A DNA stretch of 44,598 nucleotides from an uncultured Candidatus Actinomarina sp. (GTDB taxonomy: Bacteria > Actinomycetota > Acidimicrobiia > Actinomarinales > Actinomarinaceae): NCBI GenBank assembly GCA_902628045.1, contig CACOLU010000007.1:1-44598 (forward strand), written 5' to 3'. Below the pieces are notes generated by a model that saw nothing but the letters and a program-made list of their open reading frames with translations, ran no database searches and was not told the origin of the DNA. A program made the position numbers and the translations under genes. Positions within the stretch are counted from its first letter, which is position 1, and the number at the start of each line of letters is the position of its first letter. Shown here piece by piece: positions 25,621 through 33,136 of the stretch.

Positions 25621-26511
25621 ATGAAAATTGGTCTTGATTGGGGTGGAACAAAGCTAGAGGCTGTAGCTTTAGACCCTATAACTAATGAAGAACTAGCAAG
25701 AAATAGAGTTGACTCACCCAAACATGACTATCAAGAAATCTTAAATACTGTTTGTAGTTTAATAAATGATACTGCTGGTCAAGTAAAAGAAATAACAGTA
25801 GGAATTGGAATGCCTGGATCTCTTCATCCAAAAACTGGCCTAGTCCAAGTATCAAACACAAAAGCTCTTGAAGGGCAAGATGTTAAAACTGATTTAGAAA
25901 AAAAGTTAGGAATAAATGTAAGAATTGCAAATGATGCAGACTGTCTTGCGTTATCAGAATCTGTAGATGGTTCTGGCAAAAATTATCGTACAGTTTTTGC
26001 CGTAATTATCGGGACTGGTGTTGGTGCTGGCTATGTTGTCGAAAAGCAATTAGTAGTAGGGCCAAATAAATTAACTGGAGAATGGGGTCAGAATCCAATA
26101 CCAGGACCAATGGATGATTATGAAAAATCTGTACAAAGACATTGTGGAAGGGTAGGTGCAATTGAGGTATTTTTATCAGGACCAGGTTTAGAAAATTGGT
26201 ATAAATATTCTACAGGAAATAAAAAAAGCTCTAGAAAAGTTGTAGAACTTTTTCGAGAAGGTGAAAGCAAAGCTGTTGAAATAATGGAAAAATATTTTGA
26301 GAGAACAGCAAGAGCTTTTAGTACGTTTGTAAATATTTTAGATCCAGATGTTATTGTGCTTGGTGGTGGCATGTCTGATATAGATGAACTATATGATGAA
26401 ATTCCAAAAAAAATAATTCCGTATATAGCATCTGATATTTTTTTAACCCCTATAGTCAAAGCAAAACATGGTTCTTCAAGTGGTGTCAGAGGTGCTGCAC
26501 ATTTATGGTGA
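25621..26511 (+). CDS. ROK family sugar kinase
   Basis: Phosphorylates a hexose, probably glucose, fructose or an amino sugar released from the imported substrate. The 296 residues have DWGGTK (6-11) for ATP binding, IANDAD with catalytic Asp105, IGTGVGAG (130-137) and VIVLGGGMSD near the C-terminus. The usual ROK zinc site (His in GEWGH plus CxCGxxGC) reads GEWGQ (Gln156) and R173-H-C175-G-R-V-G-A180, so only one of four ligands remains. The active-site residues are intact, so the enzyme may work without structural zinc. It overlaps the second binding-protein gene by 4-7 bases. Confidence 0.9.
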   Translation: MKIGLDWGGTKLEAVALDPITNEELARNRVDSPKHDYQEILNTVCSLINDTAGQVKEITVGIGMPGSLHPKTGLVQVSNTKALEGQDVKTDLEKKLGINVRIANDADCLALSESVDGSGKNYRTVFAVIIGTGVGAGYVVEKQLVVGPNKLTGEWGQNPIPGPMDDYEKSVQRHCGRVGAIEVFLSGPGLENWYKYSTGNKKSSRKVVELFREGESKAVEIMEKYFERTARAFSTFVNILDPDVIVLGGGMSDIDELYDEIPKKIIPYIASDIFLTPIVKAKHGSSSGVRGAAHLW

Positions 26512-27770
26512 GTAAAAATTTTATTATTTTATTTATCATAGTAATTGTCTCATTTTCATTTTTTGCCTATAAACCAGTTGATGTAGTTATAGCTGGGCCA
26601 CAAATGACGGATCTAGAATATTTTTTAGATGAATTAAAAATCATTGAAGATATTACTGGTTTGAAAGTAAAATATGAAAGCTTTTCTGACATTGAGACAT
26701 ACCTTTTAGAAAATGAGAATACAGATATTGATATTGCATTGATTCCCAATCCTCAAGGCGTAGTTAATCTAGGAGATCGTTTGATAATTAAGCCAATAGA
26801 AAAAATTGTATCTCCTGAAAAAATGAATAATTTTTATTCAGAACATCTTCAAGAAATTACAACTTCTAAAAATTCTTTAGAAAATTATGGAGCTTTTTTT
26901 AGATTGTTTCCCAATTCTTTGATTTGGTACAGTGTTGAAAAATATAATGAGATTGGATCTCCACAGTTTAATTCCTATGAAGACATATTGAATTTTACTT
27001 TGGAACACACAAAAGAAAATAAAGATTTGTGGTGTCTTGATATTGAGAGCGGTGCTTCTACTGGATGGATAGCTACAAATTGGTTAGAAGATTTAATAAT
27101 TAGTGAATATGGGTTAGAAGCATATGATAACTGGAGTAGTCAAAATATATTATCTTCTGATAGCAAAATACTAAATTCTATAAATAGAATCGGTAAATTA
27201 GTTTTTATAGAAAATGCTGTATACGGAACAAATGAAAGAGTTATTAGAAAAGAGTTTAGAAATAATTATAAAAATTTACTCAGTGAAGATGTAGACTGTG
27301 TTTTCTCATGGGGTGGTCACTACGCAGATTTCTATATGCCTAAAAACAAGACTTTTGGCCAAGACTATAACTTTTTTAAATTTCCGTCAACCATAAATAA
27401 GACTTCAATCGTTGGTATTGGTGATATTTTGACTGTTTTAAATTATTCAAGTGAAACTGAAATAGTATTTAATAATCTGATTGATGAAGATTTTGGCAAA
27501 CAATGGATGAATCAAGAAGATGCGTCATATGTTCCAGCTAACATGCTTAATAAAAATTCAATTATTAATCCTCTTACTTATAAACAGGCCGAACTGGTAA
27601 TGAATTCACTAACCGAAAATTCATTCCGTTACGATGCTAGTGAGTTAATGGAAAGAAAGATTGGGGCGGATGCACTCTGGATAGCATTAAGAAATTATAT
27701 AGATATGGGTAAGGAAAGAGCATACAGAGAAATCGAAGATATTACAGAGGAATTAGACACTAATTTTTAA
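26505..27770 (+). CDS. Second, divergent substrate-binding protein without lipobox
   Basis: Paralogue of the lipoprotein at 21548, matching it in order: DIALIPNPQGVV, a SGASTGWIATNWLED segment, and the C-terminal FRYDASELMERKIGADALW. Instead of a lipoprotein signal it has one hydrophobic helix at about residues 5-22 with no Cys near it, so it is membrane-anchored or secreted. The protein (421 residues) is much more charged and Asn-rich than its paralogue. ATG 26505 and GTG 26508 are both possible; the GTG gives a 4-base GTGA overlap with the kinase. The stop touches that of the convergent ATPase gene. It may bind a different sugar, act as a sensor, or have lost transport function. Confidence 0.82.
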   Translation: MVSKNFIILFIIVIVSFSFFAYKPVDVVIAGPQMTDLEYFLDELKIIEDITGLKVKYESFSDIETYLLENENTDIDIALIPNPQGVVNLGDRLIIKPIEKIVSPEKMNNFYSEHLQEITTSKNSLENYGAFFRLFPNSLIWYSVEKYNEIGSPQFNSYEDILNFTLEHTKENKDLWCLDIESGASTGWIATNWLEDLIISEYGLEAYDNWSSQNILSSDSKILNSINRIGKLVFIENAVYGTNERVIRKEFRNNYKNLLSEDVDCVFSWGGHYADFYMPKNKTFGQDYNFFKFPSTINKTSIVGIGDILTVLNYSSETEIVFNNLIDEDFGKQWMNQEDASYVPANMLNKNSIINPLTYKQAELVMNSLTENSFRYDASELMERKIGADALWIALRNYIDMGKERAYREIEDITEELDTNF

Positions 27771-28946
27771 TTAAGTAATTGCCAAGCCAGTATCTGGGTC
27801 AAAGTAGTGAAGTTTTGAAGGATCTATTGCTAAGTTTATTTTTTGACCTTCTTCAACAGTTGAATTTGGATTGATTCTCGCAATAAATTTAGTTTCATTT
27901 CCGAGAACTGAAATATCTTCACCTTCGTCTGCCAATATTTCTTCAATCGCTTCTGTTTGAACAGGTTTTATATCCTTGTAAAAATGTACGTATGTATCTG
28001 ATCCTAATTGCTCAAGAAGTGAGACTTCTATGCCAACCTGTTCACTAAATTCTTTATCGTTTGCGTATACAGAATCTTCAAATGCTTCTGGTCTAATTCC
28101 AACAACAATTTCTTTTCCCTCATAAGAAACTAATGCCTCTGGAGCACTTGCTACATTAACTGTGTCATCACCAAATGTGATTTTCATACCTTTTCCAGAT
28201 TTTGTTGCAGTAGCATAAACAAAGTTCATTGAAGGGCTTCCGATAAAACCAGCAACAAAAATGTTTTTTGGATATAAATAAATTTCCCTTGGTGTATCAA
28301 TTTGCTGTAAAATGCCTTTTCTAATAACGGCAACTCTATCTCCCATCGTCATTGCCTCAACTTGATCATGTGTTACGTACAAAGTTGTAGTTTCAAGCTG
28401 AGTATGAAGTTGACCTAGCTCAGCTCTCATTTGGACCCTTAATTTAGCATCTAAATTAGAAAGTGGTTCATCCATTAAAAATGCTTGTGGATTTCTGACG
28501 ATTGCTCTACCCATTGCAACCCTTTGTCTTTGACCACCTGACAATGCTTTTGGTTTTCTTTCAAGTAATTCACTTATTTCCAAAGTTTTTGCAGCTTCTT
28601 TTACTTTTTTATCAATTTCATCTTTTGGTATTTTACGTAATTTAAGTGAAAAAGCCATATTGTCATAAACAGACATATGAGGATATAAAGCATAATTTTG
28701 AAAAACCATTGCAATGTCTCGATCTTTAGGTGCAACTTCATTTACTATATTGTTAGCGATAGAAATTTCTCCTTCAGTAATATCTTCTAGTCCTGCAACC
28801 ATTCTTAACAAAGTTGTTTTACCACAACCAGATGGTCCGACTAGTACTACGAACTCACCATCATTGATTTCAATATTGACATCTTCTAAAGCACGTGTTC
28901 CATTTGGATAGACCTTACCAACACTGGAAATTTTTATTGCACCCAT
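27771..28946 (-). CDS. Sugar ABC transporter ATP-binding protein (MalK/UgpC family)
   Basis: ATPase for carbohydrate import, the likely engine of the permeases encoded on the other strand. The 391 residues have Walker A GPSGCGKTT (37-45), the Q-loop MVFQNYALYPHMSV, signature LSGGQ (135-139), Walker B FLMDEPLSNLDA and an H-loop in VTHDQVEAMTM. A C-terminal TOBE-containing regulatory domain of about 150 residues includes GIRPE. AAGG 8 bases before the ATG serves as ribosome site. In some Actinobacteria one such ATPase (MsiK) serves several sugar importers; that may apply here because the gene has its own promoter region. Confidence 0.94.
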   Translation of the reverse strand: MGAIKISSVGKVYPNGTRALEDVNIEINDGEFVVLVGPSGCGKTTLLRMVAGLEDITEGEISIANNIVNEVAPKDRDIAMVFQNYALYPHMSVYDNMAFSLKLRKIPKDEIDKKVKEAAKTLEISELLERKPKALSGGQRQRVAMGRAIVRNPQAFLMDEPLSNLDAKLRVQMRAELGQLHTQLETTTLYVTHDQVEAMTMGDRVAVIRKGILQQIDTPREIYLYPKNIFVAGFIGSPSMNFVYATATKSGKGMKITFGDDTVNVASAPEALVSYEGKEIVVGIRPEAFEDSVYANDKEFSEQVGIEVSLLEQLGSDTYVHFYKDIKPVQTEAIEEILADEGEDISVLGNETKFIARINPNSTVEEGQKINLAIDPSKLHYFDPDTGLAIT

Positions 28947-29046
28947 AATTTAAACCTTTTTAGTGTAGCTAAAATTATAAAAATTTAAAACTAATTTACT
29001 CCTTATTATTATGTAATAATTTAGTTTGAATTTAAAATGTTTATGT
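28947..29046. promoter_or_regulatory. Divergent control region, sugar ATPase / photolyase
   Basis: A 100-base A+T-rich gap between divergent genes. It contains a perfect inverted repeat at 29005-29020, ATTATTA-TG-TAATAAT, 27 bases before the photolyase ATG. A looser TTTAG/CTAAA pair lies at about 28959-28973. No consensus promoter can be placed with confidence. Confidence 0.4.
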
Positions 29047-30549
29047 ATGGTACAAGTTCCACTTACACGAGTTACTACACTTAAAGATATCAATCCTGAA
29101 TCAATTTCAGGTGCAAAATATGTTGTTTACTGGATGATTTCTTTTAAAAGGGTCAAGTATAATTTTGCATTACAACGAGCAGTCGAGTGGGCTAATCAAC
29201 TTTCTCAGCCACTATTAATTTTAGAACCATTGATACTTGATTATCCAATGTCGAGTGTTCGTTTTCACAAGTTTACTCTCGAAGGTATGAAAGAAGTAGA
29301 CGAACAGGTCTCAAGAACAAATGCTTATTACTATCCATTTGTTGAACAGTCAGCAAAAGAATCCGAAGGTCTTCTATCAGAAATTTCAAAATATGCATCA
29401 GTAGTGATAACTGATGATTACCCAACTTATTTTGTTCCACAAATGACTGCGAAAGCAACTGGGGACATTGATGCAAGATATGAACTCGTTGATTCAAATG
29501 GTATTGTTCCTATCAGGCTCTCAGAAAAAGAGTATGTAAGAGCTCATGATTTTAGAAGGTACCTACATAAAAACTTGGAAGATTTTATTATTGAAACACC
29601 TTTAGAAAATCCACTGGATTTTTTGAACAAACAGTTTGACTCTTCACTGATAAAAGATGTCCAAGATAAGTGGAAACCATATGATTTTGAAAATCAAATT
29701 ATTGATAATTTTTTAGAAAATTTAAATATAGATAAAACTGTAGAGGTAAGTTCTATAAGTGGCGGATATTCAAATGCTTTAAAACTATTAAATAAATTTA
29801 TAAAAGTTGGATATCAAGATTATGCAAAATATAGAAGTGATCCTTCAAAAGAAGCAAGCAGCCAACTTTCTCCATATTTTCACTCTGGTCAAATATCTAC
29901 TCATGAAGTGTTTGAAAAAATATCTGAACTGGAGGAATGGTCTCCAGAATCAATAGATCCAAAAATGGTTGGAAGAAGAGAGGGTTGGTGGGGAAGTTCA
30001 GAAAATTTTGAAAGTTTTATGGATGAATTAATTACATGGAGGGAGCTTGGATACCATACGTGTGTCAGGCGAGCTAATTATAATCAGTACTCTAGCTTGC
30101 CAGAGTGGGCTATAAAAACTTTACATGAACACTCTTCAGATGAAAGAGAATACGTTTACTCTTTAGATGAATTAACATACTCACAAACTCATGATGAAAT
30201 TTGGAATGCAGCTCAAAATCAATTGAGAACTCAAGGAGTAATACAAAATTATTTAAGAATGCTGTGGGGAAAAAAAATTCTTGAGTGGACACCAAATCCA
30301 CAAATTGCCCTCTCTTATATGATTACACTTAATGATAGATATTCATTAGATGGAAGAGATCCAAATTCGTATTCAGGAGTATTTTGGATTCTAGGAAGAT
30401 ACGATAGAGCATGGGGACCAGAGCGAAATATATTCGGCAAAATTAGATATATGACCTCTGACTCAACAGCAAGAAAGTTTAACTTGAAACCTTATCTTGA
30501 AAAATGGGGAAATGAGTCGTTAGGTATTACTACTAGTATTTTGAAATAA
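29047..30549 (+). CDS. phr: Class II deoxyribodipyrimidine photolyase
   Basis: Light-driven repair of cyclobutane pyrimidine dimers using FAD. Starting at ATG 29047 the protein has 500 residues; a TTG 21 bases upstream would add seven. Class II marks include YVVYWMISFKRVKYNFAL near the N-terminus (alpha/beta antenna domain) and the C-terminal FAD-domain segments YLRMLWGKKILEW, LNDRYSLDGRDPNSYSG and DRAWGPERNIFGKIRYM. These differ clearly from class I photolyases and cryptochromes. The rhodopsin gene follows on the same strand, so light-dependent functions are grouped. The upstream inverted repeat at 29005-29020 may control it. Confidence 0.95.
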   Translation: MVQVPLTRVTTLKDINPESISGAKYVVYWMISFKRVKYNFALQRAVEWANQLSQPLLILEPLILDYPMSSVRFHKFTLEGMKEVDEQVSRTNAYYYPFVEQSAKESEGLLSEISKYASVVITDDYPTYFVPQMTAKATGDIDARYELVDSNGIVPIRLSEKEYVRAHDFRRYLHKNLEDFIIETPLENPLDFLNKQFDSSLIKDVQDKWKPYDFENQIIDNFLENLNIDKTVEVSSISGGYSNALKLLNKFIKVGYQDYAKYRSDPSKEASSQLSPYFHSGQISTHEVFEKISELEEWSPESIDPKMVGRREGWWGSSENFESFMDELITWRELGYHTCVRRANYNQYSSLPEWAIKTLHEHSSDEREYVYSLDELTYSQTHDEIWNAAQNQLRTQGVIQNYLRMLWGKKILEWTPNPQIALSYMITLNDRYSLDGRDPNSYSGVFWILGRYDRAWGPERNIFGKIRYMTSDSTARKFNLKPYLEKWGNESLGITTSILK

Positions 30550-30585
30550 AGTTACATCAATTTAAAAAAAAAATTTAAAAAAACA

Positions 30586-30593
30586 TTCACAAT
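30586..30593. repeat. Extra half-site TTCACAAT upstream of the rhodopsin gene
   Basis: TTCACAAT here is repeated exactly at 30628-30635, 42 bases downstream (about four helical turns), where it forms the right arm of the palindrome. Same-face spacing would suit cooperative binding of a regulator. Eight bases of an A+T-rich sequence can recur by chance. Confidence 0.4.
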
Positions 30594-30615
30594 TGCACAA
30601 AATGAATAACATTAT

Positions 30616-30635
30616 ATTGTGATTAAATTCACAAT
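30616..30635. promoter_or_regulatory. CRP/FNR-type palindrome upstream of the rhodopsin gene
   Basis: ATTGTGA-TTAAAT-TCACAAT: 7-base perfect arms with a 6-base spacer, containing the TGTGA-N6-TCACA core known for CRP and actinobacterial GlxR/Crp binding sites. It ends 29 bases before the rhodopsin start. A possible -10 (TATTAA, 30640-30645) lies 17 bases after TTGTGA, so the palindrome would overlap the -35 region, which suits repression; activation is not excluded. Operator identity is inferred from pattern alone. Confidence 0.6.
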
Positions 30636-30664
30636 GTAATATTAAACAAAAGGAGTAGGCTAAA

Positions 30665-31324
30665 ATGGCTGAACTTACTTACAGACTCTTTATGGTTGCA
30701 ACAGTGGGTATGCTCGCTGGAACAGTATTTTTACTTGCATCATCAAGAGAAGTAGATCCAAAGCACAGAAGAGGAGTATATATCTCCGCTCTTGTGACAG
30801 GAATAGCATGGTATCACTATAACAAAATGACTGGCTCATGGGCTGGTGGTGATTATGATACCGGCTTAAGATATGTCGACTGGATCCTAACAGTACCATT
30901 AATGTTCGTAGAGGTACTTGCCGTAACATCTTCAGGTAGAGAATATAACGAAAAAGTTAGAAACTGGGGATTGGCTGCTGTCGTGATGATTGGTGGCGGT
31001 TACTATGGTGAGACATCTGCTGCAGGCAGTGACGCATACTGGGTAGGATTTGTTGTAGCTATGGCTGCATACGCATACTTGATGAGAAATCTTCAAGCAG
31101 AGGGTGTAGGGCTAAAAGCTGCAGAAGCTGATCAGTTTGAGAAAATTAAAAATCTCATTCTTGTTGGTTGGATAATCTATCCATTAGGTTATTTAGCTCC
31201 AGTAGCAGGCGACTTTGATGCTATCAGAGAAGTTCTTTACACAGTTGCTGACATTATTAATAAAGTTGGTCTTGGTGTATTGGTACTTGGAATGGCAAGA
31301 ATCAAGTCAGGAGAAAAAGTCTAA
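30665..31324 (+). CDS. Proton-pumping microbial rhodopsin (proteorhodopsin type)
   Basis: Seven-helix retinal protein that exports protons in light. The 219 residues carry the pump motif D72-T76-E83 (acceptor and donor carboxylates) with Arg69 before it. His51 sits in helix B, the retinal Lys200 in helix G, and Asp196 one turn earlier. The tuning site (position 105 of proteorhodopsin) is Met80, associated with green absorption. It is compact: helix A begins almost at the N-terminus and no signal peptide is seen. AAGGAG 7-8 bases before the ATG is a strong ribosome site. It is a single-gene unit with a CRP-like palindrome before it and a strong terminator after it. No retinal synthesis gene (blh) or carotenoid gene is in the window. 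Confidence 0.96.
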   Translation: MAELTYRLFMVATVGMLAGTVFLLASSREVDPKHRRGVYISALVTGIAWYHYNKMTGSWAGGDYDTGLRYVDWILTVPLMFVEVLAVTSSGREYNEKVRNWGLAAVVMIGGGYYGETSAAGSDAYWVGFVVAMAAYAYLMRNLQAEGVGLKAAEADQFEKIKNLILVGWIIYPLGYLAPVAGDFDAIREVLYTVADIINKVGLGVLVLGMARIKSGEKV

Positions 31325-31347
31325 AACTTTTTCATACAAAAACTTTA

Positions 31348-31382
31348 ATGATAGGCGGCAATGACCGCCTATCATTTTTTTT
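31348..31382 (+). terminator. Rho-independent terminator of the rhodopsin gene
   Basis: ATGATAGGCGG (31348-31358) pairs perfectly with CCGCCTATCAT (31365-31375) around a 6-base loop, followed by eight T. This is the clearest intrinsic terminator in the window, 24 bases after the rhodopsin stop and 16 before the next start. Confidence 0.92.
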
Positions 31383-31397
31383 GGGGTAAAATTATTT

Positions 31398-31916
31398 ATG
31401 GACTTAATTGTTTTTTTTAATACTCTTTTTGGTTTCTTTACATTTGTTGCCTGGGCTATATGTTTATTTATATTATTTTTAATTTTTACAAAAAAAAGTT
31501 TTAGCAAAGTAATTAATGATCAATTTTATAACTTTGCAACATTGGTAGCTATTGTTTGTTCAATAGGAAGTCTTGTTTACTCGGAAGTAGTTGGATTTAT
31601 TCCCTGTAGATTTTGTTGGTATCAACGTTATTTAATGTACCCAATTGCATTGATTTTGATAATTGGATTATTTAATAAAAAATTTATCCGTGCCGGATAC
31701 TTAAGTCTTGTAGGCATTGGGGTGGGTGCTTATCATATTTACCTTCAAAATGGAGGAGGAGGGGGAGGTTCCTGCGCTATAGATGTGCCATGTAATTTAA
31801 AATATGTTGATATCTTTGGATTTATATCAATACCCGTCATGGCTTCAACAGGATTTTTAACGATATTTCTAGCCTTGTTGTATTATGATTTATCGAGGAA
31901 GGAAATAGTTGAATAA
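31398..31916 (+). CDS. Disulfide bond formation protein, DsbB/BdbC family
   Basis: Quinone-linked membrane thiol oxidase that re-oxidises a DsbA-like partner. The 172 residues contain about five hydrophobic helices, one more at the N-terminus than the usual four. The first active pair is C70-R-F-C73 in PCRFCWYQRYLMYP, the second C126/C132 in SCAIDVPC, and the motif IPVMA follows. A run of six Gly (residues 119-124) precedes the second Cys pair, making an unusually flexible external loop. It overlaps the next gene, a thioredoxin-like protein, by 8 bases. Menaquinone-type genes follow on the other strand, consistent with a quinone acceptor. Confidence 0.87.
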   Translation: MDLIVFFNTLFGFFTFVAWAICLFILFLIFTKKSFSKVINDQFYNFATLVAIVCSIGSLVYSEVVGFIPCRFCWYQRYLMYPIALILIIGLFNKKFIRAGYLSLVGIGVGAYHIYLQNGGGGGGSCAIDVPCNLKYVDIFGFISIPVMASTGFLTIFLALLYYDLSRKEIVE

Positions 31917-32511
31917 AAACTTTTTAATCGCTGGAGGTGTAGTTCTAGCAATTGGACTAGCTGTTGCTATTGGCGTTACACTTGTTGACGAACCTTTAGA
32001 CGGAAATTTACCAGAAGGTGAAACTACAGTAAATGGTGATTTTCTTCCAGAGTTTGCATCGGAGAATGATGACAACATTGCTATAGGCTTAGCTGCTCCA
32101 ACTTTTTCAGCACCTAATCAAAACTCAGAAATTGTAACAATCGAAAAAAATGGTAATGCCAAAGCACTAATCTTCCTTGCTCACTGGTGCAATTATTGTC
32201 AAAAAGAAGTACCTGTAGTTCAAGAATATGTAGATATAGTTGGTGTACCAGATGGTATTGATTTAATTGCAGTTGCAACTTCAATTGATCGAGCCAGAGA
32301 CAATTATCCGCCACATGATTGGTTAGCAAATGAGGGCTGGTCAGAAACACAGCTGTATGACTTAGATAAGGAAATTGCTACGGCTTATGGATTAAACGCA
32401 TTTCCGTACTGGGTCTTTTTAGATAAAGATTTAAATGTTATTGCAAGAAGAACTGGAAACCTTCCACAAGACCAAGTTGGCCAACTTCTTGTTACTTTAG
32501 CTAATCAATAA
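31909..32511 (+). CDS. Membrane-anchored thioredoxin-like protein (TlpA/ResA type)
   Basis: Extracytoplasmic thiol-disulfide protein. The 200 residues have one N-terminal hydrophobic helix (about 5-25), an acidic linker, and then a thioredoxin fold. C94-N-Y-C97 is in AHWCNYCQKEVP, and a cis-Pro lies in the AFPYWVFLD segment. The start is TTG 31909, overlapping the dsbB-like gene; no ATG occurs near the anchor helix. Pairing with a DsbB-type oxidase suggests it is the oxidised donor partner, although TlpA/ResA proteins can instead act as reductants in cytochrome c assembly. Confidence 0.87.
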   Translation: MNKNFLIAGGVVLAIGLAVAIGVTLVDEPLDGNLPEGETTVNGDFLPEFASENDDNIAIGLAAPTFSAPNQNSEIVTIEKNGNAKALIFLAHWCNYCQKEVPVVQEYVDIVGVPDGIDLIAVATSIDRARDNYPPHDWLANEGWSETQLYDLDKEIATAYGLNAFPYWVFLDKDLNVIARRTGNLPQDQVGQLLVTLANQ

Positions 32512-32512
32512 T

Positions 32513-33136
32513 TTATTTTTCAAATACAGCTTGATAGACAAAGTTAAACAAACCCATTCTTTCTATATTGCAATATTTGAAAGGGTGTGTGTTGAAATAC
32601 TCTTCAGGTTGCGGGTATTTGTCTAAAGACTTATGGAGAAATCTGTATTCTTTTAAGTTAAAGGTCAACAGCCCAATTAAAAAAGTTATTTTAAATGTTC
32701 CTATTTTATGCAGAGATTTTAAAAATTTATTTTTAGGCCGAGTCATATCAAGAAGAATGAATTTTCCTCCTGGTCGTAAAATTCTATGTACTTCCTTAAG
32801 ACCCTTTAATGGTTCTTTTACATTTCTCCACACAAAAGCACAATAAACACTATCGAAGGAGTTGTCTGGAAATGGTAAGTCTTCAGCACCACCAATAATC
32901 TTATTCTGAAATTTATTAAGTCTAAGCATATTTTCATCTGGATCGATAGCTGTTACTTCGAGGTTTTGTAATTGTTCATAAGCAGCACCAGTTCCACTTC
33001 CAAGATCTAAAACTTGTTTTCCTGATATATGGGAACTAGCTTTACTTCTCCATGATCTATCAAATCCAAGAGTTAAAACAGTATTGATAAAGTCATAAAA
33101 CTTATATATGTTTGAAAAATTAGCTTTTTGTGCCAA
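32513..33136 (-). CDS. Class I SAM methyltransferase, UbiE/MenG-like
   Basis: Likely methylates demethylmenaquinone. The 207 residues have an N-terminal FYDFINTVLTLGFDRSW segment characteristic of UbiE/MenG. SAM motif I is DLGSGTGAA, the acidic motif II is AIDPDENML, and RILRPGGKFILLDM is motif III. It is about 20-40 residues shorter than typical UbiE at the C-terminus. Its TTG start directly follows the stop of the prenyltransferase fusion, which supports the quinone assignment: UbiA/MenA-type and UbiE/MenG-type enzymes act in succession. It converges with the tlpA-like gene with one base between stops. Confidence 0.85.
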   Translation of the reverse strand: MAQKANFSNIYKFYDFINTVLTLGFDRSWRSKASSHISGKQVLDLGSGTGAAYEQLQNLEVTAIDPDENMLRLNKFQNKIIGGAEDLPFPDNSFDSVYCAFVWRNVKEPLKGLKEVHRILRPGGKFILLDMTRPKNKFLKSLHKIGTFKITFLIGLLTFNLKEYRFLHKSLDKYPQPEEYFNTHPFKYCNIERMGLFNFVYQAVFEK

